Shown here in pieces: positions 34,021 to 45,124 of a DNA stretch of 64,000 nucleotides. A program made the translations under genes and the position numbers. Position 1 is the first letter of the stretch. The number at the start of each line of letters is the position of its first letter. This DNA comes from Trileptium ribeirensis (lineage: Eukaryota; Nematoda; Enoplea; Enoplida; Thoracostomopsidae), in the NCBI GenBank assembly GCA_030248225.1, contig JASANE010030077.1:1-64000 (forward strand), in the 5' to 3' direction. The notes under the pieces are model-generated. The model saw only the letters and a program-made list of their open reading frames with translations. It was not told where the DNA came from and did not search any database.

Positions 34021-37000
34021 AGCTTTTTCATGCGGTTTCTTATACCAATTTATTGTTTTTTATACGATTTATACGTTTTTGGTGTATAAGCAATTTTTTA
34101 TTTGGACCTAATCGTGTGCTAGGCCCAAATGTATTTGGATGAACTAGGTGTAGATTGGCGTATTATATGGTTTATATATAAAAATAAAAGAACGGTGTTA
34201 TTTTTTGCTTAAATGATGGAGGTATGGTTGGAATTTGATTTTTATGACGACTACCGGTATTCAAAAAGGGGAAGGGATTCGTCACCGAATATTGTGCGGA
34301 ACGAGGTGTGGCCAGTAGAATGCCGGTGGGACAGCGAGTAAGTATAACACGCTTTTTTGGCTTGCATCTATTTCTTGCGAGGCGGTGTGACTACTTCTAC
34401 ACACTCGTGATTCAGGAACTTTCAACCAAAGACACGAGTAAAAATATTTTGTTTTGGTAAAATGATTGGATATACAATGCTCTAGGTTATACGCAGTTCT
34501 TTGAGATTGCGCATTATTCTGCCACATTGACTGTTCCTCGCTTTCTCGGTGACCGTATTAGTAATCAGATAATACTGTTCTGATCCTTTACTCTAGTACC
34601 CCTTAGTATTTAAGTTATTTATTATTCTATTAGTTCCGCTTTGAGATTAACGCAGAGGCCCCGGTAGGAAGCACACCGCAATTCTATTTAATTACCTGAG
34701 CCTAAGGCCTTAGATTTAAGCTAGATATTAAATATCTTAGGTAATGCACACCCAATAGGAATACACGAGTGTTATTTTAAGAAACTAGGTTGTGATTGTA
34801 GTCCACACTCTAGTTGGTACTTTGCTCAGGTCCTTCGGCACCCGGTAGCAATGTTTAACAGGTGGTAATTGAAGGAGGTAGGCAGCTTAAGATCGGTCGT
34901 TCTAATTTCACGCCCTGAACTCGCCCCTGAGACCAAAGATGTTAACCCCTTGCGAAACTCGCCCTGGAGGATGCTCAACAGTCGCTGACTCGAGCCGATA
35001 TTGAGCTTATCTTATACTATTACGTTGTCTGCCACTATAGGTCACCCTAGGGCTTACTTCTATAAGCCTGAACACCTAGGTTTTTATTGGAAAATTATAT
35101 TAAAATATTATATACCAGATACTTAGGTGTTATGAGATTTATCGTATCTAGCGAAACAGTCATAGAATCTGAAAAACATGGGCCAAAATAAATAAATCCA
35201 AGCCAATTTCTCTTATTAACGCAATTCTTTGCGTTTTTGACTAATTCGTAAAAAATAAATTAGCAGAACTGGAACTGCGGTGCCTGTAACCCAATCCAAC
35301 ATTAAACAAAAAACAATACATCATCACACAGCAACGTCCGTGACTCTATACACGTAGTGCTTGTCTCTGACCTAAGATGCAAAATCCGAGATACTAATAG
35401 TGACACGCGCATAGTATTTACGAATGTTCTTAAATGCAATAATATAAAATTGAATTTTTGCTATATACACAACTCCGTCGCAACATCAACGACTAACAAA
35501 AACTAAACAAAATTAGGGCTCGCTAATATATACCCCAAATTAGTGGAGTTTATGCAAGTTAGGCCTTTTAAGGTGAACATAAGGAAGGATTTAATATAAA
35601 GGGGGAAGAGTATAATAAACGGTCTCCGGTGGCGGTTAAGAACAAAATTAGGCTTTTTGGACAGGTTTGGACCCTAAACCCCCTTGAATAGTCTGGAAAA
35701 CCCCCGACAGTGTTGTAGCCCGCGTGAGTCCTGACTACGTTGATTTGGCGTTGCTCACTGTGTCTAAAGCCCAACGCCAGTTTAGTGGAATAGCGTGGTT
35801 TTAAACTTATGTGTGGAGTTGGTAGTCAAACGTAGCTTTCCCAAAACTATATTACAATAATCATACATGAATTACACATTAGCATTCACTTACGTAAAAC
35901 ACAAGATAAGTTCCACGATCACACGATTCACCGACACACCGCTTGAAATGATCCTCGAAAAAATACGAATAGTGCGTACCTCCGATTGCGAGAACTGAAT
36001 TGCCTAAGCTTAGCGCGCGTGAGCTTAAATAAACTTTTATCCCGGACCAGAAACCTGGGAATTTCTCTAAAGCGAGGTTTAAACAGTTAAGAATTAGAAA
36101 TTCTTGGAATTGAGAAATCCGCTCCCAAACTTAAACGAAAATTTGCGCGTTAGAGAATATCTTTTTATGAAATTCTCGGAATCCCTAAATCAAAACAAAA
36201 TTTGGAAAATCCAGCAGAAATACACTTACATTTCCGTTAATGTAAGTGTAATAGTTAAGGCACCCAGGGCTTACATTCAAATCCGATAGGTACCTAAACT
36301 GTAGCCCTGGCACACAAATTTTAAATTTTTATATTGTTTTAAACTCTCTTAATCTTAATAAATTCAAGAATTAATAAAATTATTTGGGCCAGAAATTGCT
36401 GAGGGGATGAGGTCCGTAACTCCTTAACGGGTGGGCCGATAATGGCCAAAGTTGGTATGAATACTTTACAACGTGCCCTATAGGATTTGGCGTCAAAACC
36501 CGCCTATGCCCAAATCATCCCCCTATCCAGTTCAACACGATTTATACAGGATATATACATTTTTTCTACGTTTAGCATGCTGAGAACTATAAGCATATTC
36601 ACAAACAACTTTTTGCCCACACTTACAACATTTCTACACATAATGCTCACATAATGAATATAATACATACTACTCACGTTACAAGTAAAAATCACACATT
36701 CACGACACATATACAATTTCATTGGGAAAATATTCGCACTTAAAACCATGAAAAATTATTTCACAAACACTCATGGCGAATTTACAAACGTATATCTCAC
36801 AAACAAATATATTTACAATACAAACAATACACTCGTAAACAATCATACGACCGTCACACCTAAACATATAACAAGAATCAGCCAACCTGTAAACAAATAA
36901 ACACACAACCTACACAGTAGATGACGCAAGCTTTAAGCTTTCCCACAATAGTTTCAAAATAAAAACATTAAAGTTGACTCGGAAAGGGTGACTCTGTAAT

Positions 37001-38777
37001 ACGACACAGTGTAATAAACATCGCTATTGGATTGTGTGAGTAACTGAGGTGCATAATCTATTCATACCGGTAAAGGCGAATTCTACAATAAAACCATCAT
37101 AAACCGCACGCCATTTTATATAAGCCTCACCGGCATATTACTGGCTGCATACGCGAACCTACAATCTCTCAGTGACGATCCCTGTTTTAGAATAAGTACC
37201 GGAGCGCCAGATAAGACAAAAGTACCCACCCCACTGAAATATTATTATCTTACTTGATTATGAGGGCTATGGGTAGGTGGAGAATCAGTTTCAAGTCAAG
37301 AGTCTGTACTCACGGGTAGTGATATGGCAGTGACGCAAAATAGTATATCGCACGTTTTCGTGATAGCTTTATTCCGTTTTGTTGTGGGGTTGGTGCATTG
37401 TAGGTTATAACGCAATGAGGTAGCGTTATGTACGCAATAGTCGACATATTTTTTTATGATTTTTGATTTTGGGATCTTAATAAAGAAATTTTCTGTCATT
37501 CCGTAACGATTTATTTACTATTTTAGTGCTCTTCATTTAAAATGCTGAATTTCGAAAATTGTTACATTTCGAGGCCATCCGGTTCACCTGGGGTGTCCCC
37601 ATTTCATGACCCCCGACAAGAGTCGTAGCCCCTAGTTTGGACTAGGTGTGTCTCCGATCCATTTCTTCTAACCCCTTAAGTGATTAGAGAAGCTAGCGAT
37701 ATTCAATCACTTAGTCGAGTGTTGTCCACGTGCGCACGTCAACATGATTATGAACTCTATAATTATGGTGCACAGTTGATAGTTTGTGATGTAATTTGTT
37801 CTGTATCTATAACAGTAATATATGCTATAGGAAAGATCACTGTTGATATTAATAACGACATGTAGACAATTTGGTTCGCCTTGTATTGAATTAAATTTTG
37901 CAATGATTGAACTGTCATGCGTCGGTATTACTTGAATGTTTAAATAAGTTACAATCAATATTATTACAAAATTTGTTTGTTATAGAGTTTGCCTTACTCT
38001 CCGGCTCAATCTTGACATCATTGTCACAAAACCGTCCAAAATTTATTAGAGACATAGAAATATATGTTATATGCATATGGATATTCACAACTTGTTGGAT
38101 CAGATAAAATGGCCGCATTCATGTGTCTATGTAGACCTAACACCTGTTCGACGTTTGACACGCTTAGTGGAGTCTAATACGGTGAGTCTATGTGCACATA
38201 TACATTAGACGCTGTTATATTAATCAGTTTTAACCGGAATATGAAACTGATGGAAAACTTACAAAATCTATTAAAATTATTTTGTCAATATCTAGAAATA
38301 AACTGCAATGTTTTATGGCGTAGCAAATAATGAATGGATACTCTGTACGACTAGAACAAAATAATGCCCTCTAGAAAGTTTTCGAGCACAATACGTTTTG
38401 TGTTGTTACGACGTTCACATGTTAGGAAATCCGATATAAAAATGACATCAAGTAAAATCCAATTTTAGTAATAGAAAAGTATATAATGCTGGAATAAACG
38501 CGGACTGTGTCCAAGGGTAAAATTTTTATCTGCTAATACTACCTATTTGTTGTTTCTTTTGTAAATGAAACGGATGATTTAGTTAACATCGCCAGGACGA
38601 TACCTGGAAAAATGATACATATTATGCACGAGTCCACTTTACGTGCGTACACCAAGGTTCTTTTGTCAAAATCACTAATTGATTCGTGCAGAAATTCGGG
38701 TTCACATTTTTGTCATTGGTATTCGCATTTTTGTGAACGCGGACATGGGCTATGCGATGTGCGACCGGAATTTGCGT
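34021..38777. other. intergenic, no gene; two short repeat relics
   Basis: No coding region could be supported in 4.7 kb. 37131-37195 is related to the 5' part of the CR1-like element (31040-31104). Near 35698-35724 and 37609-37634 a shared ACCCCCGACA-G-GT-GTAGCCC motif points to another low-copy repeat. Small open frames lack motifs. Confidence 0.45.
37131..37195 (+). repeat. relic related to the CR1-like element 5' region
   Basis: CGGCATATTACTGGC, ACGCGAACC and AGTGACGATCCC match CGGCATACTACTGGC, GCGTACGAACC and AGTGACGAGTCCC at 31040-31104 in order. This is probably a truncated copy of the same family. Confidence 0.6.
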
Positions 38778-39883
38778 TCTCGAACCAGGGATCGACCGGT
38801 ACCGGTACTGAAAAAATACCGGTAAACCGGTACCGGTACCCAAATTGTCTGCCAAAAAAGTTTCGCTCGTTTAGTTATACTCTGATATATGCATGTTTCT
38901 GGTGAAAAAGATAACACGTGGATATTGATAAGTTTTATTTTCAAAATGTTCAAAAGCAACGTAACAACAACATTTATAAATGCAATAATTGTCCATTAAA
39001 ATTGTATATAACCCATATTCATATGGAAACTTTTCTTCTGTAACAATGTTTTCAGTTTCCAAAAAATCAGTTTGCAAGTACATACGTATGTGTCCCAAAG
39101 TTACGTTTAAAAAGTTTTAAAAGTTTAAAAGTACGTATATAGATTCTGAAACATGAAGAATGCAATTACCTACTAGTAAATTATTATGTCATGTATGTAA
39201 TCATGTGTATATGGCACGAGATAAATCATGATCAAATCAATAGTGATAGTTAATTTTCTGTTCAGACAACATCCTACCGGAATAAGCCTCTAAACCAACC
39301 CTCGCAACACGATTTCACAGACTCTAGATATGCCAACTGCTCCCTACAACATCTTGGCGGAACTAGCCTCGAACTAAACCATCCTCAGCTACACGATTGC
39401 ACGCCCCCCCAAATATGCCAGCTGCTCCCGACATTATATCGCAATCAGCAACTAAATTACCCTCTGCTACACTATTGCATACCCCCCCAAATATGCCAGC
39501 TGCTCTTGAGAACCATCCTGCTACCGCAATCAGCTTCAAACCACCCTCCGTCAGCATTCAAATCGATAGTGTGTTATATAATACACCATCGCTACAACTC
39601 AATGATGTCACCTAAGTAAAAACAAAAATCAAAACATTCGAACAAAAACATCATTTACTGCAACAACGCTCTGTTCCAAATGTTCATCTTCAAACGTGTT
39701 CAAAATTCGAGTGAAGGAATTGGAAATAAATACGTATACATGTCAACAAATGATAACAAATGAGTCACTTGATTTGCAACTAAACATTGTCGCTGTTCTT
39801 ATCCGTAAGATTGTAAAAATTTTAGTACCGGTACCGGCAGTTTTTTACCGGTACCGGTATACCGGTCGATCCCTGTCTCGAAC
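38778..39883. mobile_element. non-autonomous hAT-like element with perfect 8-bp target duplication
   Basis: The element runs 38786-39875 (1,090 bp). TCTCGAAC occurs directly on both sides (38778-38785 and 39876-39883). Ends are CAGGGATCGACCGGTACC and, inverted, CAGGGATCGACCGGTATACC. CAGGG-type ends with 8-bp duplication define hAT-superfamily elements. Both termini are full of ACCGGT/GGTACC palindromes. No transposase is present. The interior includes a 78-85-bp tandem repeat (39326-39512) and is otherwise AT-rich. Confidence 0.92.
39326..39512 (+). repeat. three-unit minisatellite inside the hAT-like element
   Basis: ATATGCCAGCTGCTC-like cores begin at 39326, 39411 and 39489 (spacing 85 and 78 bp); two are preceded by C7 runs. 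Each unit also carries a CTACAC-ATTGCA-like string. The minus strand stays open through two units and repeats AAGIFGG-CN-VAE, but no family was recognised. Confidence 0.65.
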
Positions 39884-42800
39884 ATTGGTCCATTTCGCAC
39901 ATTTGTTCGTCCGCGTTTATCAAATGACATTTTGAATCAGACAGCAATGTTTCCGGTCTAATTGTATATATATTATAACACGAGAAAAAATGCGATCGAT
40001 AATCACGTTTTCACCTGTACGCGGCCAGCAAAATGGCGATCTTAAATTGCATAATAGTAACCGCGAACAGCATATACGCGGTGCTGCATTGAAAATTGTG
40101 TATGCTTATACAAGGAAAATTCCTGATTTGTTCGCGTTTATCGCTTTCACAATCGTGAACTGACTTGACAAAAGCACAACCCAGGGGTCTACGCGCCTAA
40201 AGTGGACTGAAGAATAAATAAAACAAGAATTCTTACATATGTTGCTCACCACCGCTCCGTTGCTATGTCATCATACACAATTTTTTTTAAACTGAAGTAG
40301 AACTAAGATAAAATGCTTATATCAGCACGAATTGATCTATTTCTCAACAATCCTTATCTTTATAACTACTATTTCAACTACAAGGTTTAGTCTTCTGCGG
40401 TAGGTAATAAAGGCTTATTCTCATTCTTGCTTGTCAAACTGTTCCAATGTTTCAGTTGCAGTTCCTTAATAATTATTGTACTCAGATTTTCGATTCAAAG
40501 TGAAAATTGCAAAAATATCATTTCCAATTTTATCTCTCGCATGTTCCATTGTAGGCATGTTGCATCTTCATGTGTTATACTGACTTGGCTTCTCCATGTT
40601 AAAAATATTTCCAGAAAGCATGAACCGAGCTACCTCTGGCCTGGAACTGGAAGGGTTAAAACAACATTTTCTTACTGAAATTAATCAAAATTTTAACTTT
40701 ATAAAGATATTTTTACAAAAAGGTTTTGTCAAGTTTTTTTTATATCAGTTGACATCATGTTGCCCGGGCGAAAGCAAAAATTTTGTTAGAAGGTTCTGAA
40801 TGCAGGGCACCCGTTTTTGCCAGGCGCACTGAAAAATGCTGGGGGGGGGGCGCCCCACTCTCTTTTTGGAGAACCAAGTTATACAGTATTTCGTTTTAGT
40901 TAGCTGATATACTTAAAATCGTTCTACTAGAGATTATTTTTGTGCAAAAACTACAAAACGTACCGAAAAATTCCTAATAAACTTTTATCTATTTTGCTAT
41001 AATTTTGTGTTACAAAGTTTTTGTGCCATTATTGTTGGGATGCGATTTGAAGTTATACTTCGTTTGCACTCAAGCAGCAATTTGTAGTGATACTTTCTTT
41101 GTAGATCACGATAGTCTCAGAAGCTGATCTACTTATTATCATATCTCGGCTGACCAAATTATCTACTGCTCCTGATAATTATAACAACGTCGACAACGAT
41201 GTTGCCGAATGCTGTATTACTTGTCTCGGTGCAATCATGTGGGACACAAAAATTACTAGCGATTACGTATGTCTCATTCATTTGATACCTGTTTCAACAT
41301 TTTATTGTTGTGGTAAGCTTGTATCAGACCTCGTAAATTTTATATATTGGTTGTTTCATCAAACCAGTGACACCAGGAAATGAGTGACAATCGATTTATG
41401 CTGCCAAATGAAATTACTATAATATCGTGGATTAAAACACATGCTCACCATATGATGTGTGGCAATAGAATTCTCGTAAACGGATATCTGGGTTGGGATT
41501 GAGACTGTGTAGCAGGAAGATATTTCTACGCCGATCTGGGTTCTCCACAAGTGAGAAAAAGATGGGGAGGTATGGACGACTCGGAAATTGGGGTCTCACT
41601 TGTAAGATGGAGCGGCAAACATTGGAAAACACTGAATTTGCACCGAATGTTTCACAAAAATTAATTTCTGGGTGCGTGTGAGAGACAGAATATAACTATA
41701 AGTGCACTAGTTATATCTCGTTCAGTTTATCCCAAATGTCGGGGAAAATGAAAAAAATGTCAAATTCATTGGTGTACCTTACCCCTTTAATAATGATTGA
41801 TTTACAACCAGTTCGCATTTTTTAGAACTCAGACAGCATTGGTTACGTAAGTTACTTGAATATTGCGGATAACACATTCGGAGCAACTCTAAAGAAATAT
41901 GAGTTGGAAAAGGAACGTAATACACACTACAGGAATTTAATAGCATTTCTTTATCTTTTCTACAGAAAACCTGGGAAATATTCACTACGTTAGGGTTTTT
42001 GAAAAATTCAATATGGTTCTAACCATCGTTTTCAAAATAGTTGTTTGATCTTTTTCAAAAATAGTCTTGTGGAATATTTTCCTGTTTGTGTCGCACATTG
42101 GGAAGACATTGTCTTTTAGCAATGTCTTTTATCTTTTGACAATAGTCTTTTAGCAACAAATAGCCTGAATTTGTGACCAAATAAACAAAATTGCGAAGAT
42201 CCATCCATTCAGTGATGAGTTACAAACTCCACAGACTTGCAAAAAGGATTTTTTATGATTTTTGCAGTTAGGAAAGTTATAGGTGGCAACTCAGCTCGCT
42301 TCGCTCGCTCCGTTTCTTTAATCTATCTTCCGGGTTGCTTGGTTACATAAATTGGTTTCAGGGCATTTAGAACGATCAATTATGTGCTCGCCTAGAATCC
42401 AAGATGACTGTACTATAGTTTTCTAAGAGTTTTCAATGGACTAAAGTTTTTTTGTCGGCGAATCCGATTTGCCAAAAGAATTTCGTCAGTCGCGGTTATG
42501 CGTTCTTTACTGTGCCTTAGTTATTATATACAATATTTTGAGACACGCAGAACAGGCCGTGTTATTTAACTCCGTTCAGACCAACATTATACGGATTCTG
42601 AGTTATAAATGTTTATGGTAGTATATATACCAGGTGATTACACAGGTGAGACCACGCTTCCCACGTTTCACCATCGCTTGCCAGATGCTAGTATTTTGAA
42701 TGCTTATCTTAGCCTGTGAGCCAGACTGGGCCAATCAGGAAAACGCATCCTGTTATGGTTATATAAGCCGCAATGACGCTGCCGCTTTCCTATCCATTTA

Positions 42801-43079
42801 AATATTTCACTTCTTCTATAGGTATTATAAAAGCCAGTACATGCACAACTGAAATCACACCTTGAATTATTACATACATTAAGCAGGAAGATTAGTCGTC
42901 TCTTGCTGATATCTGCTATAATCGCAACCAATTAACCCTGCAGCCAGTGGTGACAGTTATATGTAGTGTTGTAATATATTTCATAATGTTGTGGTACATT
43001 CTTTTGTTCTTTATAGTATCAAATATATAGCATATTATATATAAAATTTTAAAATCTTACGCTACTGCAAGTCCAAATA
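39884..43079. other. intergenic, no gene recognised
   Basis: No supported gene. 40798-40878 is a GC-rich repeat relic (with a G10 run near 40842) related to 50590-50668. The rest is AT-rich without recognisable motifs, up to the target site of the LINE at 43080. Confidence 0.45.
40798..40878 (+). repeat. dispersed GC-rich repeat, copy 1
   Basis: Shares in order GGGC-CCCG-TTTTG, GCACT-GAAAA-TGC-GG and TTTGGAGA-CC-AG with 50590-50668. It is not coding and its family is unknown. Confidence 0.55.
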
Positions 43080-43091
43080 TAGGTGATAATG

Positions 43092-43450
43092 CAGGCTCTG
43101 GTACTCTTGGTTTTTAAATGAAAATACGAAATTGCCATTTTAAGACCAAAGTTAGGGCATTCCCCTTAAGCGATGCGTTGTGCTGGTCCGGCACTTCGAA
43201 AAATAAGCAAATGGACAGTTTTAGATCAACATGGAGTAAAAAGGGGATTCCGTGTATAGTATATAAAAAGTCTGTTAAAGATTACCTTGGTAAAAGTAAA
43301 TGGTTAACGTTGACTTCTATATTTTGGATTAAGAGTGTTTACCTGGCTGAAGACCTAGCCAGGCAGGATGAAATTGTGTCAAATTTTGTCTTTATGGAAA
43401 CAAATAGAGACCCCTGTGGACAAATTTGTATATTTATATTTGCTTTTCAG
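43092..43450 (+). other. 5' untranslated region of the LOA-like LINE
   Basis: About 360 bp between the target duplication and the ORF1 ATG. The reading frame is open upstream of that ATG back to 43118, without recognisable domains; this may be chance or an N-terminal extension. It should contain the internal pol II promoter typical of LINEs, but no motif was identified. Confidence 0.5.
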
Positions 43451-44700
43451 ATGGAAAATAATAATGATGATTTAAATGACCCTCATGGCGATGATGAGGA
43501 GGGCTCAGGGCAGGGCCAAAGTACCCTGGTCGAGCATTTAACAAGCTCAACAGAGAATCTTAGACTAGACTGGGCTTCGGAAGTGGAAGGGGGGCTGCTT
43601 TTAGCGCCACCGAACCTTCCACTTCCGAAGTCACAGAGGAGGGGGCTGCTGTAAGCGCCACTAAACCCTCAGTGGTCTCCGCTCAGAATAAACCGGCTGC
43701 TGTAAGCGCCATTGGTTCAGATGGAAAGCTAGGGGGGGCTGCGTCTCGCGCCACCGTACCTAGCTCAGAAAATACTTTTCAGTCGCTGCTCGCCAAAGCT
43801 CGCAGCAGCTCAGCAGATGCAATGGCAAAATTGCGTCAAAATCAGAAGGATGCTACTGCGCATCCAAACGTGAATCGCCCCGGCGACAGAGGTAGCCGCG
43901 CGGGAAAGAAAAAGACAGGGTCATTTATCCGAAAACAGATTGAGGTCGTGGGCTATACAAAGCTCACAGACAAAGCCAAACCTACTGAGCGTACCCAGGA
44001 GGCAGTAGCCACACCTGGCCCCAGTGGGGTTACAGTAAGCACCGCGGAAAAAGGCGCTGTGAAGCGAAGTAGAGAGGCGACTGGTACGACACCAGATACC
44101 TTAAAGGCGCCTCCAGCTAAGAGCTACAAGGAAGTAGCTACGAAAGCTCTGGAACTAGTCATCATTTCAGATGATAACCAAGACAGAACCTTTTTAGATG
44201 AGGAGATTGATAAGATCCGAGAGGATCTTATTGAAGCAACTTTCAGTGCTACTAGTGATGATCAGATACATTTTCGAGATTCAGGCGTGTGGAATGGTCA
44301 TTTACTGGTGACCTGCGCAACTGAAGCCGCGAAAGCTTGGCTAATAAATGCCGTACAGAACGTTAGAGTGAAGGCCGAGGAACCACTTAAGGCGATTCTT
44401 CGCTCAGAATTTGAACAGTGTAGGATTTTCTTGGTTGTTCCCAATCCAAGGAACAAAGATTACACTGTAGAAATGATTGTCAGTCGTTTGGCAAATGCCA
44501 ACAGGAATATAGATTTTTCTGGCTGGTACCCGATTACCGTGTGGTCAGAAGAAAAGTGTCTGAAAATGATCTTTGCTATTCCAAAGACGTGCCGAGAGGC
44601 CCTTAAAAGAGAAGTGGGTGATCGACCACATTTTGAGTTGTCGACACTGGAGATCAAGGATGCCTCCAGTCGTCCACCTAAGAAAAACCCGCAACACTGA
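43451..44700 (+). pseudogene. LOA-like LINE ORF1 (gag-like RNA-binding protein), one frameshift
   Basis: It starts MENNNDDLNDPHGDDEEGSG, acidic. The frame breaks at a G6 run (43589-43594); the remainder (to 44700) is open in another frame. The middle has imperfect repeats of G-A-A-x-S-A-T (near 43591, 43650, 43705 and 43740), then a basic linker. The C-terminal domain (about 44140-44680) with GVWNGHLLVTCATEAAKAWL and CRIFLVVPNPRNKD resembles the RRM-like DUF4780 type found in ORF1 of arthropod LOA-like elements. It would coat the element's RNA. The G-run lesion could be a one-base loss or a slippery site; loss is simpler. Confidence 0.8.
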
Positions 44701-45124
44701 AATTGGAAATGGAGGTGTTAACGGAAAGCAAAATATATGAGCAGAATTATCTAAAGCAATCAAAAATCGCCGTAAATAGCCTACATACGAGTTGTAGCTA
44801 TGATAGACTAAGAAAGGCACAAAGCTCATGCTTTAGAGCTAAAAGAGGTATAAAAATTAGAAATAGAGGTGATATTATTCAAAGCAGAATTTACAGAAAT
44901 AAAAATCACAGGGTGCAGGTCTGGCCCGCAGTCCCTCTAAATTGGGTCTATGGGGGTCATGAGTATAAGTTTACATACGAAAGGATCATGCAAATAATGA
45001 TAACGGTGAGTACTCACTTAGTTTGGACCAATGCGTGCACTTTTGTTTTTGTATGTACACGAAATAATGAAATATATAAGATTATCACAAGAGAAACAGA
45101 GGGAAACAGCAGTAAAACCAGAAT
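44701..45124 (+). other. spacer between LINE ORF1 and ORF2 with an endonuclease-like echo
   Basis: The spacer is open in one frame (44703-45137). Near 44905-44960 it reads VQVWPAVPLNWVYGG, close to IRACVAVPRNWNYGG of the true endonuclease at about 45330-45372; the flanking text and DNA also align. It may be a diverged partial duplication of the endonuclease start. A TAA at 45113 precedes the ORF2 ATG at 45125. Confidence 0.45.

Noticed and set aside
43118..43450. In-frame extension upstream of the LINE ORF1 ATG
   Set aside because: Lies just inside the element start and has no recognisable domain; treated as 5' untranslated region rather than extra protein.
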